A stretch of 64,000 bases of DNA. Source: Niveibacterium sp. SC-1. GTDB taxonomy: Bacteria > Pseudomonadota > Gammaproteobacteria > Burkholderiales > Rhodocyclaceae. The position numbers were made by a program, and so were the translations under genes. Shown piece after piece: positions 15,690 through 25,582 of this stretch (position 1 is the first letter of the stretch; each line of letters opens with the position of its first letter). The stretch is from positions 1,860,001 to 1,924,000 of the forward strand of contig NZ_CP151275.1 in NCBI RefSeq assembly GCF_038235435.1, given 5' to 3'. The notes beneath the pieces are model-generated. The model had not been told where the DNA came from. It did not search any database and worked only from the letters and a program-made list of their open reading frames with translations.

Positions 15690-17621
15690 CTAGATCTCTG
15701 GCACCGCGGCGACGCTGCGCACGCGGCGGAAGAGGAAGCGCGCCGGATCGATGCGCTCGCTCAGGGAGTAGGGCAGCGGTGCGGGCGAGCCCGCGATGCT
15801 GCTCGCCAGCTGTTCGCCCAGGATGGAACACCAGACCAGGCCGCGGGCACCGAAACCGGTGAGCACATTCAAGCCCGGCGCACGCGGAACGGTGACCGGG
15901 TCGTAGCCTTTGCCGGAGACCACCGAGGGCACGCCACCGACCATCGGCACGCGATCCGGCGAGACGGGGCGCTGGCCCACGCGACCGCCGAGCTGCTGGG
16001 TCGGATAGTCCGCCGCATATCCCGGCAGCATGCGGTTGAGTTTGTCCAGGTTTTCCAGGTGATCGCCCAGGCGCAGGTGCGTGGATTCATCGTCGGCGAA
16101 GAAGGTCGCGCCGGCGGGCACGAAGCCGTCGACCGCGGGCGTCACATAGCCCTGGCCGCAGACCACGCTCTTGAGCGCCGGGACGGATTGCGCCGGAATA
16201 TGGCTGACCTGGCCGCGGGCGCCGCGTACCGGAAGCCAGTCGGCGAGCGAGAGGCGGCGGGCATCGACCGCGTTGGCAAGGATCACCACGGGCGCCTCGC
16301 CGATCACTTCGCCGGTTTCATTGACCGCACGCCACAGATTGGCGACGCGCTGCAGGCGCGCCACGCGCTGGCCGAAGCGGCCGGTGATCAGGCCCGGATA
16401 GCGTGCGATGTTGGCCATGCACAGGCTGGGCGGATTGATCCAGCCGCCCTTGGGGAAATACCAGCCACCAAAGGCCACGGCGTGGCCCGCGATGCGGCCC
16501 GCTTCGGCGACGTCGACGTAGCGCACGAAATCCTGCGGCGCGCGGATGCTCTCCACCACGGCACGCTGCTTGGCTTCCTGCTCGATATCGCGGGCGATGT
16601 GCAACACACCGCAGCCCGACCAGCGCACGCGAAGCTCCGCCGCCTGCAGGGCCTGGAGATGGCGCAGGCCATACAAAAATCCGGCGCGGGTGAGCTGGAA
16701 AATGCGGCCGTCATCGGCCGAAGGCAGCGGGCGGAAAGCGCCCGCGATGTTGCCCGACGCGCCTTGGGCAGGCTGCGGCGCGGAATCGATCAGCTGGATC
16801 TGCCAGTCGCGTGCGGCGAGGCGCTCGGCGACCGAGCTGCCGGCGAGGCCAGCTCCGATCACGATGGCGCGTCGATCACGCGGGGCTGCACGGCGCGTGG
16901 TAGCGGTGACTGCGCGGCCGGAGAGCATTTCGCGCTTGCCGCCGAAGCCGGGGATCTTGTCGGTGAGGAAGCCCGCTTCGGCAAGACAGGTACGCACCCA
17001 GCCCGAGACGGACCAGGTCGCGATACGGGTGTTGCTGTGGGCAAGCTTGGCGATCGTCGCGAAGACTGCGGGCGACCACATGTCCGGGTTCTTGCCGGGC
17101 GCGAAACCGTCCAGATAGATCGCGTCGATCTGCGCGCGGATCTCGGGAATCATCTCCAGCGCGTCGCCGAAGAGCAGCGTCAGCGTGACGCGACCTTCGT
17201 CGAAATGCAGCGTGTGGAAACCGGGCATCGGCAAGGGCCACTGCGCGCAGAGCTGCCGCGACAGATCAGGCGAGATGCCCGAGCGCGCATGCACCTGCGC
17301 CAGAGCGTCGGCACCGAAGGGATGCTTTTCCACCGAGATGAAGTGCAGCCGCCGACTGCGCTGCGGATCGGCGCGCCAGGCTTCCCAAGTGGCGAGGAAG
17401 TTGTGGCCGAGTCCGAAACCGGTCTCGAGGATCACGAACTCGTCGGCACCGCGCCAGCCTTCGGGCAGGCCGCAGCCGGTCATGAAGACATGGCGCGCCT
17501 GGCCGGCCGCCCCCGCCGTGGGGTGGTAGACGTCGCCGTAGGTCACCGAAAAGGGCGTGCCTTCGTCGTCGTACTCGAGCGTGGCGGGGTCTATCGGGCG
17601 GTAGCTGCTGGTCTCGGGCAT
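15690..17621 (-). CDS. mnmC: Bifunctional tRNA modification enzyme MnmC
   Basis: The 643-residue protein carries out the last two steps of mnm5s2U34 synthesis in tRNA. Residues 1-250 are the MnmD methyltransferase (YHPTAGAAGQARHVFMTGCG, ETGFGLGHNFLATW, YLDGFAPGKNPDMW). Residues about 255-630 are the FAD-dependent oxidase (AIVIGAGLAGSSVAERLAAR, the Rossmann GxGxxG, and GGRVGQRPVSPDRVPMVG near the C-terminus with GFGARGLVW). Both halves and the length are complete. It stands alone, with about 300 bases of non-coding DNA on each side. Confidence 0.95.
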   Translation of the reverse strand: MPETSSYRPIDPATLEYDDEGTPFSVTYGDVYHPTAGAAGQARHVFMTGCGLPEGWRGADEFVILETGFGLGHNFLATWEAWRADPQRSRRLHFISVEKHPFGADALAQVHARSGISPDLSRQLCAQWPLPMPGFHTLHFDEGRVTLTLLFGDALEMIPEIRAQIDAIYLDGFAPGKNPDMWSPAVFATIAKLAHSNTRIATWSVSGWVRTCLAEAGFLTDKIPGFGGKREMLSGRAVTATTRRAAPRDRRAIVIGAGLAGSSVAERLAARDWQIQLIDSAPQPAQGASGNIAGAFRPLPSADDGRIFQLTRAGFLYGLRHLQALQAAELRVRWSGCGVLHIARDIEQEAKQRAVVESIRAPQDFVRYVDVAEAGRIAGHAVAFGGWYFPKGGWINPPSLCMANIARYPGLITGRFGQRVARLQRVANLWRAVNETGEVIGEAPVVILANAVDARRLSLADWLPVRGARGQVSHIPAQSVPALKSVVCGQGYVTPAVDGFVPAGATFFADDESTHLRLGDHLENLDKLNRMLPGYAADYPTQQLGGRVGQRPVSPDRVPMVGGVPSVVSGKGYDPVTVPRAPGLNVLTGFGARGLVWCSILGEQLASSIAGSPAPLPYSLSERIDPARFLFRRVRSVAAVPEI

Positions 17622-17930
17622 GGTATGGCCGCATCGTGGCGGCGCGGGTCGTATCCGTTTATCAGAATCGTTGCCTCCCGTCCGGTTCCCGAAACATGCG
17701 GACCCAGTGCGGGGCTCTGCGATTTTAGCTGGCCATCGCGAGGCGGATACACGTCCGTACGGATATGCGGACAGACGGCCGCCCTCGGCAGCCGGTCGGG
17801 CGGTTCCCGCACAGGAATGCGACAGCCGCGGGTTTCGGAAGCACTGGCGTGCGCGGAGCCAGGGCGAGCCCGTGCGACGGGCTTCGGCGGGCGTCAGGGG
17901 CGCGGGCCGACGCCCTCGGCCCCGGGGTTT
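17622..17930. other. Non-coding gap upstream of mnmC
   Basis: No supported gene. A ten-base palindrome TCCGTACGGA lies at 17754-17763. I see no convincing promoter or terminator. Confidence 0.4.
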
Positions 17931-18329
17931 CTAGTTCGCCGGCTCCTGGACGACGGTGCCTTGGTGATAGATCACTTGCCAAGCCCCGCCCGCGCGGCGC
18001 CAGACGGAAAGGCGACGAGTGACCCTGCCGGGCTGGAACAGGGTGTAGGTCAGCAGGTAGTTGTCCGGGCCAGCCTCCGCGAGATGCCAGTCCGAAGTAC
18101 GCCAGGTCGCGACATCGGGAGACGCCTGCCGCTCGGACAACACCTTGAACGCGAACGCCCGGCTGTAGCGATTGCCGGACGCACCGACCTCCCAGAATTG
18201 CGACGCGACGTAGCGCTCGAACTTCTCGGGCGTCGCGTCGAAGTAGGCCGAGTGGAAGATCGGCTCAAGTGCCTGCAGTTCATCGAGCACGGGCTGCAGC
18301 GCTTCCGGCGTGAGCAGTTCTGGATTCAT
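17931..18329 (-). CDS. NTF2-like/DUF4440 protein
   Basis: The 132-residue protein has a helix-rich N-terminus (LTPEALQPVLDELQALEPIF) followed by a curved beta sheet (YLLTYTLFQPGRVTRRLSVW, WQVIYHQGTVV), the SnoaL/NTF2-like cone fold. Such proteins are small-molecule binders or isomerase-like enzymes; no catalytic residues allow a choice. I start at 18329 (MNPELLT) because GGAGAGAAACGG lies just upstream and an extension to 18410 would overlap the terminator at 18411. Confidence 0.72.
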   Translation of the reverse strand: MNPELLTPEALQPVLDELQALEPIFHSAYFDATPEKFERYVASQFWEVGASGNRYSRAFAFKVLSERQASPDVATWRTSDWHLAEAGPDNYLLTYTLFQPGRVTRRLSVWRRAGGAWQVIYHQGTVVQEPAN

Positions 18330-18410
18330 CCGTTTCTCTCCAGCGATGTTGGGACGTTCGGCGTGCGCGGCGGTGGGAGCGGCGACGCTGCAAGGAAATC
18401 CAGATAGCAC

Positions 18411-18441
18411 AAAGCCCGCACAGTATGACCATGCGGGCTTT
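18411..18441. terminator. Bidirectional-looking terminator between lysS and the NTF2-like gene
   Basis: AAAGCCCGCA (18411-18420) pairs perfectly with TGCGGGCTTT (18432-18441) around an 11-base loop. It follows the lysS stop (18470) on the minus strand and ends in a T run there. Confidence 0.8.
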
Positions 18442-18469
18442 GTGCGGTGTCGCAGAGAAGTCTTCCGGA

Positions 18470-19975
<1,506 letters not shown>

Positions 19976-20107
19976 TGCGAGGGCGGAATACAGGATGAAA
20001 TGCGGGAGGGGCGGAACAGACAGAGCGGCGCTTATTGCGCCGCAAAAGTTCCGGCAAAGTCCTGAATTTTCGCACATTCCAAGCGCGCGGCGGCAGTCCC
20101 CGGCCGC

Positions 20108-20131
20108 AAAAAAGCCGCCCGCGGGCGGCTT
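20108..20131 (-). terminator. Rho-independent terminator after the diguanylate cyclase
   Basis: AAGCCGCCCGCGGGCGGCTT is a near-perfect palindrome at 20112-20131, followed on the minus strand by six T residues (20108-20113). It sits 25-48 bp past the stop at 20156 and should separate the upstream genes from lysS. Confidence 0.85.
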
Positions 20132-20155
20132 CCTGGCAGGTCGGCGCGGCGGGTG

Positions 20156-21268
20156 TCAGTCGAAAAGGGCGTCGATATCCGCCTGCAAGTCGGTGTTGTC
20201 CGTCTGCGTGTGGCCTTCCAGTTCGCCGCGCGCAACCAGTTGCTCGTAGCAGTTCACCTGGTTGCGGCCGTTTTCCTTGGAGTAATACAGCGCTTCGTCC
20301 GCATGGCCGAGGATCTCGGCGGGCGGCTGGGTCGGATCGATACGGGTGAAGCCCAGCGAGGCGGTCACCTGGCCAACCTGCGGGAATTCGTGCGTTTCCA
20401 CCATGGTGCGGAAACGCTCGAAGATACCGATCGTGTCTTCTTCGCTGACGTTGCGCAGCAGCACGACGAACTCCTCGCCGCCGAAACGGAAGAGCTTGTC
20501 GCGGTGACGGAAGGACTTGCGCATGAGCTCGGCCACGCGCAGAAGCACTTCGTCGCCGAAGAGGTGGCCGAAGTTGTCGTTGATGCGCTTGAAGCGGTCG
20601 ATGTCGATCACCGCCAGCCACGAGCACGGCCGCTCGGTCGTCACGTCGCCGCGGCGTTCGTCGCCATCGCGGCGCAGGTTGCGGCCGGCGCTGGCGATGA
20701 AGCGGTCGAAGTTCTCGTCGAAGGTCTTGCGGTTGAGCAGCTTGGTCAGCGTGTCCAGCTCGGCATAGTCGAGCAGATCGAGCTGGTTCTGGTAGAAGTG
20801 GGCGACGTGGATCAGGGCGTCGCGCACCCGCGGCTCGGGCTGCTGGTCGCCCACCGCGACCAGCAAGGCATTGGGGTTGCCGGCCTGGCCCATCGCGAGC
20901 GAGAGGCGATAGCGCCCGTCGACAAATTCCTCCTGCATGCCTTCGGGCGCATACAGGCTGGCGTCGAAGAACGCGTCCGAATGGAAATCGACCGGCGGGT
21001 TGGTTTCGTCTTCGCCGCAGACGCGGCTGTGTTCCGGGCCGGCTTCGGCCACCAGCACGCCCACCGGGCCGTGGGCCGAGGCGCTGACCGCGTAGAGCAC
21101 CACCGAGCGCGCGTCCAGCACGTCACGGGTCGCGGCGACCAGGCGCAAAGTCATCTGCTCGCGGTCGCGGCTGGAGGACATTGCGTCGATCTGCCCCAGC
21201 AAGGCAAGCATCCCACGGTCAGGCGCGCGGCTGATGCAGGGAAATTCGATGTGGGCCGCCTTGCTCAT
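20156..21268 (-). CDS. Soluble diguanylate cyclase (GGDEF protein)
   Basis: The 370-residue protein has an N-terminal GAF-like sensory region (about 20-165; no membrane segment) and a GGDEF domain (about 172-345). The active-site loop is GGEEF at 263-267, with DIDRFKRINDNFGHLFGD as the metal and substrate region. An intact product-inhibition I-site, RHRD at 254-257, lies the canonical five residues before GGEEF. It should synthesise cyclic-di-GMP with feedback inhibition. It follows the SMC gene by 113 bp in the same direction and ends at a strong terminator, so it may belong to the same transcript. The last 30 residues are acidic and unassigned. Confidence 0.92.
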   Translation of the reverse strand: MSKAAHIEFPCISRAPDRGMLALLGQIDAMSSSRDREQMTLRLVAATRDVLDARSVVLYAVSASAHGPVGVLVAEAGPEHSRVCGEDETNPPVDFHSDAFFDASLYAPEGMQEEFVDGRYRLSLAMGQAGNPNALLVAVGDQQPEPRVRDALIHVAHFYQNQLDLLDYAELDTLTKLLNRKTFDENFDRFIASAGRNLRRDGDERRGDVTTERPCSWLAVIDIDRFKRINDNFGHLFGDEVLLRVAELMRKSFRHRDKLFRFGGEEFVVLLRNVSEEDTIGIFERFRTMVETHEFPQVGQVTASLGFTRIDPTQPPAEILGHADEALYYSKENGRNQVNCYEQLVARGELEGHTQTDNTDLQADIDALFD

Positions 21269-21381
21269 GGACTCTCTGGTACGCGGTCTTTGTTGACTCG
21301 TATGGGATTATCGGCCGTGCCGGATGCGGCTTGAGGATGCCGCAGATCAACGGCACCCGGCCAGCCCCGAAGCACGGGATT

Positions 21382-24174
21382 TCATGAAAGTTCACGTCTG
21401 AGCACGCCAATGGGCGGCGCCCAGTCGTCCCCGCCCTTCTTCTTGCGGGTGACGAGCGTAAGTTGGGCCGGCTGGAAGACGTTGGCGTTATGGGTGACCG
21501 GCGTGGTGATCAGGTACTGAGCGCGGGTAGCGCGCAGGAAAGCGCCGACGCGGTCGATGTTGGCCACGTCCAGGTGGGCGAAGGGCTCGTCGATGAAGAC
21601 GAAACCGCCCGGGCGGGCTTCGTCCATCAGGAGCGCCACCAGCAGGATCAGGGACTTCATGACCTGCTGGCCGCCGGAAGCTTCACCGTCGTTGAGGGTC
21701 TGGATGCCCTTCTGGTCGAAGTCGAACTGGACCTCCAGACCAGCCTGGGCGAGCGCAACGTCCTCGTTTTCCAGCAGCGGCGGCGGGCATTCCACATGCA
21801 CGCCGGAGAGTTCGCCCAGGGCGCGCAGGTTCTTGCCGTACTGGCGCACGGTGGCGCGCAGCTTGGCGATGTAGGCGCCACGGGCGTCGTCCACCAGGCT
21901 CTTGGTGCGCTCGGCGTAAGCGGTGCGCGAGCCGTAGTCGCGTTCGCGGGTCTCCAGCTCCAGGCGCAGCTTGTCGCGCACGATCAGCACCTGGTCATCG
22001 GTCGCCCAGTCGCCGTCGGCGAGACGGCGCTTGAGCCGCGAGAGCTCGTTGCGCGCACCCGAAAGGCCGCCGAACTGTTCGGCCAGGCCTTCCAGCGCTT
22101 CGGCTGCGAGCCACTTGCGCGGCATGCCGCGACGCTTGGAACGCAGGCGCAACAGGCGGGCCGCCTGTTCCAGGCGCTGGGGCTTGGCGTCGTTGGTGAG
22201 CCGCACCAGGGCTTCGCGCGCGCTGCGGTCTTCGGTGCCGCGGCGGTTGGCCTCGATCTCCACGCCGCGCAGGTTCTCTTCCAGGCGGTGGAGTTCCGCG
22301 CGGCCGGTCTCGCGGGTGGTTTCCGTTTGCTTGAGCTGGGCGCGGGCTTCCGGCAACTCGGCGGCGGCAGCCTCGAACTCGGGCGAGCGGGCGAGCAGCA
22401 ACTCGGCGGCCTGAAGCCCCAGGAGTTTCTCGCGGCTCGCACGCAGGCGGCCGTCGGCCTCGTCCTGCTTGCCTTGCGCCGTCTTGAGCTGGGCGTCGAG
22501 GCTCGTCACCTCGTCCTGCAGGGCCTGCACGCGCGATTCGCGCGCCAGGGCACCGAACCAGAATTCATGCGGCACGCCGAGATGGCGGGCACCGCGGCGT
22601 TCGCGGTGGTAGCCGTCGCGGGTGATCCAGTCCTGGTCGCGCCCGAGGTCCCGCGCGGTTTCGGCGTTCTCGACGCGCTGGATGCGGTTGAGCAGGTCGG
22701 CGAGCCAGCGCGGTGGATCGCCGGCGAAGCGGGTGACTTCGAGCAGGCTGCCGCGGGCGGCCGTCGGCGTGGCACTGCGATCGGCCACCAGGAAGTGGCG
22801 GAAGCGTTCGCGCTCACCCAGCGCCCAGGCGATATGGCGATCGCCCTCGTCCTCCAGCAGGATCAGCGAGCGGTAGGGCCGCAGGATGGCTTCCACCGCG
22901 GGCTGCCAGGCCGGGTCGGTGATCTCGACGATTTCGGCGAGGGTCACATGCGCGATCTTCTCGTCGCGCAGCAGCTCGCGGAAGCGGCGGACCTCGGCTT
23001 CCTGCGGCGGGCCGGCCTTGTCGCGGGCCTGGCGCAGTTGTTCGGTGACTTCCTCGAAGCGCGCCTTGAGGCTGCGCACCGCGGCGCGGCTGGCGTTGGC
23101 GGCCTCGAAGGCGGCGGCGGCCTCTTCCTCGCTCGCCAGCGCCTCACTGCCGTGCTCGCGGCCGACGCGTTCGCGCAGGGCGTCGCGTTCGTTCAGGAGC
23201 TTTTCCAGGTCGCGCAGCCGGTCGTGGGCGGCGAGCCACTGCTGTTCCGTTTCGGCCAACTGCGCCTGGACGGTCTTGATGCCGGCGCGGGCAAGCTGGC
23301 GCTCTTCGTCGAGTTCGGCCAACCGGTTGCCGGCCGAGGCCAGGGTGGCATGGCGTTCGCGCGTTTCGATGCGCGCCGCGGCGAGCTTGCCGCGGGCCTC
23401 GCGGGTTTCACGCTGGAGCTCGGACACTTCCAGGCGCGGCACGATCTCGGCTTCGAGGGACTGGACCTCGCGATTGAGGTCGCGCCATTCGAGATAGCGG
23501 TCGGCTTCGAGCCGGCGTGCCTCGGCCTGGGCGCGCAGCTTCTCCAGGTCGAGCGCGAGCGATTCGATCTCGTGCAGGGCGGTCTGCTGTTCGTTGCGGG
23601 CGAGCTGGTAGTTGTCCAGCACCTCCTTGTCGCCGAACACGTCGAAGACGAGGTCGAGCAGCGCGCGCGGCGAGTATTCGCAGAGCTTGTCGGTGTCGCC
23701 TTGCTCCAGCGCCAGCACCTTGGCGATGGCGGGCGTGAGGCCGGCGTAGGCGAGCCGCGTCTGGTAGTCGCGCAGGCCCGCCCACTGGGCACGTTCGTCG
23801 AGCTCCTCGATCGTGAGGACACCGTCCTCGATCGTGTATTCGCGCGTCCAGTCGCCGCCGGCGCGCTTGATGCGGCAGGCCAGCGTGACGTCGTCCTTGA
23901 GGCAGGGGAAGAAGGGCCGCTTGCCGGTATTGCCCGGACGGTTGGCCACCGTGGCGCGGATCCAGGCCACGCCCGCGTTGGCGCGGCGCACGTAGCGACG
24001 GAACTCGCGCTTGCCCGAGCAGCGCAGCGCGAAGAGCGTGCGCAGGGCGTCGAGGAGCGTGGTCTTGCCCGAGCCATTGGGGCCGACGATGGTGATGATC
24101 TGGGCGTCCAGCGGCACGGTGAAGCGACGCCAGAAGTCCCAGTGGACCAGTTCGATTTCGCGGATGTGGAACAT
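21382..24174 (-). CDS. SMC-like condensin ATPase, MksB/JetC type
   Basis: The 930-residue protein has an SMC architecture: a head with Walker A GPNGSGKTT at 31-39, long heptad-rich coiled coils (about 180-390 and 560-800), a globular hinge-like region between (about 400-550), then the ABC signature ASGGQQ near 832 and Walker B GFVFIDEPFAHLD near 857-869. Length is in the MksB/JetC range and far below MukB. Such motors extrude DNA loops to compact chromosomes (Mks) or recognise plasmids (Wadjet). It lies five bases after its MksE-like gene; no JetD/MksG-like nuclease follows, the next gene being a diguanylate cyclase. Confidence 0.82.
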   Translation of the reverse strand: MFHIREIELVHWDFWRRFTVPLDAQIITIVGPNGSGKTTLLDALRTLFALRCSGKREFRRYVRRANAGVAWIRATVANRPGNTGKRPFFPCLKDDVTLACRIKRAGGDWTREYTIEDGVLTIEELDERAQWAGLRDYQTRLAYAGLTPAIAKVLALEQGDTDKLCEYSPRALLDLVFDVFGDKEVLDNYQLARNEQQTALHEIESLALDLEKLRAQAEARRLEADRYLEWRDLNREVQSLEAEIVPRLEVSELQRETREARGKLAAARIETRERHATLASAGNRLAELDEERQLARAGIKTVQAQLAETEQQWLAAHDRLRDLEKLLNERDALRERVGREHGSEALASEEEAAAAFEAANASRAAVRSLKARFEEVTEQLRQARDKAGPPQEAEVRRFRELLRDEKIAHVTLAEIVEITDPAWQPAVEAILRPYRSLILLEDEGDRHIAWALGERERFRHFLVADRSATPTAARGSLLEVTRFAGDPPRWLADLLNRIQRVENAETARDLGRDQDWITRDGYHRERRGARHLGVPHEFWFGALARESRVQALQDEVTSLDAQLKTAQGKQDEADGRLRASREKLLGLQAAELLLARSPEFEAAAAELPEARAQLKQTETTRETGRAELHRLEENLRGVEIEANRRGTEDRSAREALVRLTNDAKPQRLEQAARLLRLRSKRRGMPRKWLAAEALEGLAEQFGGLSGARNELSRLKRRLADGDWATDDQVLIVRDKLRLELETRERDYGSRTAYAERTKSLVDDARGAYIAKLRATVRQYGKNLRALGELSGVHVECPPPLLENEDVALAQAGLEVQFDFDQKGIQTLNDGEASGGQQVMKSLILLVALLMDEARPGGFVFIDEPFAHLDVANIDRVGAFLRATRAQYLITTPVTHNANVFQPAQLTLVTRKKKGGDDWAPPIGVLRRELS

Positions 24175-24179
24175 GCGGC

Positions 24180-24944
24180 TCAGGCTTCCCGGTCGCCGTC
24201 GGTGGCGGCGGCCTTGGTGTCGGGTTCGGACGGGGCGTCGGCGACTTCCGCAGCTTCCTCGGCCTCGGTTTCAAGCTCTTCTTCCGCCATCTCCTCGTCA
24301 TAGGAGGGCAGGGCGTGGCCGGCCTGCGCCAGCACGTCGGCCAGGGTGCCGTTGACGATGCGGTCGGCGAGCGTGCGGTAGTCGAGCAGCACGTCGAGCA
24401 GCGGGCCTTCGTGGACGAAGCCGTTGCGCCGTTCGATGAAGCCCAGGCGGGCGAGCTTGCCCAGCGCGAAGTTGCGCATCTTGGTCTTGCCGCCGAGCTG
24501 GCCGCCGAAGTCCGCGAGCAGCGAGGCTTCGGAGATCGGCGCGGAGACTTCCTCGCCGTGGGTGATTGGCTTGTCCTGGCCGAACATGTCGTTCTGGCCG
24601 TCGTCGTCGAGCGCGCGGCGGCCGAGCTGGCGCTCGCGCTTGGGCAGGATGATCAGCGCCCAGATTACGATCACCAGCGCGATCTCGTCGCGCGTGAGGC
24701 CCATGGTGCTGGCCTGGTAGTCGCGGCCGCCGAAGACGCCGTCGAGCACGTCGGCCTTCAGGCCCACGGCCACATGCGCGGCGAAGGGGTTGTCGAGCAG
24801 TTGCAGGCCGACCTGCGCGAGTCGCGCTTCCAGATCGGCGCGGAAGCTCTCGTCGACCAGGGCGCGCTTTACCTGCGCGTCGGTGCGCGGCAGCCAGCGG
24901 TGCGCGAGCAGCCGGGCGGAGAGGGCGGAAACGTCGGAATCCAT
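24180..24944 (-). CDS. MksE/JetB-like condensin accessory (kite) subunit
   Basis: The 254-residue protein opens with a helical segment (SARLLAHRWLPRTDAQVKRA) followed by a winged-helix-like middle (LTRDEIALVIVIWALIILPK, later TKMRNFALGKLARLGFIERR) and ends in a strongly acidic low-complexity tail (about 210-254). That combination, its size and its position directly before an SMC gene and after a kleisin-like gene fit the MksE/JetB (DUF4194-like) subunit, which dimerises and binds the kleisin. The assignment rests largely on layout and context. Gaps to its neighbours are four and five bases. Confidence 0.65.
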   Translation of the reverse strand: MDSDVSALSARLLAHRWLPRTDAQVKRALVDESFRADLEARLAQVGLQLLDNPFAAHVAVGLKADVLDGVFGGRDYQASTMGLTRDEIALVIVIWALIILPKRERQLGRRALDDDGQNDMFGQDKPITHGEEVSAPISEASLLADFGGQLGGKTKMRNFALGKLARLGFIERRNGFVHEGPLLDVLLDYRTLADRIVNGTLADVLAQAGHALPSYDEEMAEEELETEAEEAAEVADAPSEPDTKAAATDGDREA

Positions 24945-24948
24945 GGGC

Positions 24949-25569
24949 TCAGAACACCGGCAGGTTGCCCTGCTGGTCCAGGTAATAGAGGGTTGCGACG
25001 TTTGCGAGCACGACCAGCCAGAACTTCACCTGGTAGGACGTCTTGCGGTTCTTGTGGCGGAAGTGCTGTTGGGCAAAGAGGCCACCGGGCCAGCCGCCGA
25101 AGAGGTCGAGCAGCAGCAGCGTGGACTCCTTGGTGCGCCAATGGCCGCGGTCCGCTTTCGATTTGTCGTAGCCGTAGGCAAGGAAGCTGATCGTGCTCAT
25201 GGCGGCTGCACCTCCGACCAGCTGCAAGGAGTGCGAATACCAGGCCAGGGCGCCCAGTGCGGCCAGGGCAAGGCAGAAGGCCGTCGCCGGCCACGGCGCG
25301 CCAGGACTGGTTGCGCGCGCGCGGGACGCTGGCCGGGTGCGCGAAGCACGCTTGCGGGCCGCCGCTGCCGGCGCCTTGACGGCGGTCGCGCAGGGCCGCC
25401 CGTTCTTGCCGGTGCCGCGCACGAAGACGACATCAGCGCCCACCGCGGGGCGGCTGCCGCGCGACGCGTAGGCGGAAATGTGGAAGAAGAGGCGCTCGCC
25501 ACCGTCGACGGCGATCCAGCCGAAGCCCTTGGCGTCGTTCCACTCGGCGATGCGACCTTGTTCGCTCAT
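24949..25569 (-). CDS. Cold-shock domain / DUF1294 membrane protein
   Basis: The 206-residue protein joins an N-terminal cold-shock OB domain (about 3-65: GRIAEWNDAKGFGWIAVDGG, LFFHISAY) to a basic linker (about 68-90) and a C-terminal DUF1294 membrane part with hydrophobic segments at about 95-112, 117-130 and 182-198, containing AYGYDKSKADRGHWRT and DLFGGWPGGLFAQQ. The cold-shock part could bind single-stranded nucleic acid while the rest sits in the inner membrane. CSD-DUF1294 fusions are a known family of unknown function. It lies between the kleisin and the kite gene with gaps of 13 and 4 bases, so it is co-transcribed with condensin subunits. Confidence 0.85.
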   Translation of the reverse strand: MSEQGRIAEWNDAKGFGWIAVDGGERLFFHISAYASRGSRPAVGADVVFVRGTGKNGRPCATAVKAPAAAARKRASRTRPASRARATSPGAPWPATAFCLALAALGALAWYSHSLQLVGGAAAMSTISFLAYGYDKSKADRGHWRTKESTLLLLDLFGGWPGGLFAQQHFRHKNRKTSYQVKFWLVVLANVATLYYLDQQGNLPVF

Positions 25570-25582
25570 CGGGTCTCCAGCC

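Noticed and set aside
16059..18407. A 782-codon plus-strand frame opposite mnmC
   Set aside because: Antisense shadow; mnmC on the minus strand has complete conserved domains.
20156..21268. Considered whether the gene after the SMC could be JetD/MksG
   Set aside because: It is a clear GGDEF protein with GGEEF and RHRD; no toprim motif is present.
21463..24303. A 946-codon open frame on the plus strand opposite the SMC gene
   Set aside because: It mirrors the minus-strand SMC gene, has no recognisable protein motif and arises from GC-rich codon bias. The minus frame has all the ATPase motifs.
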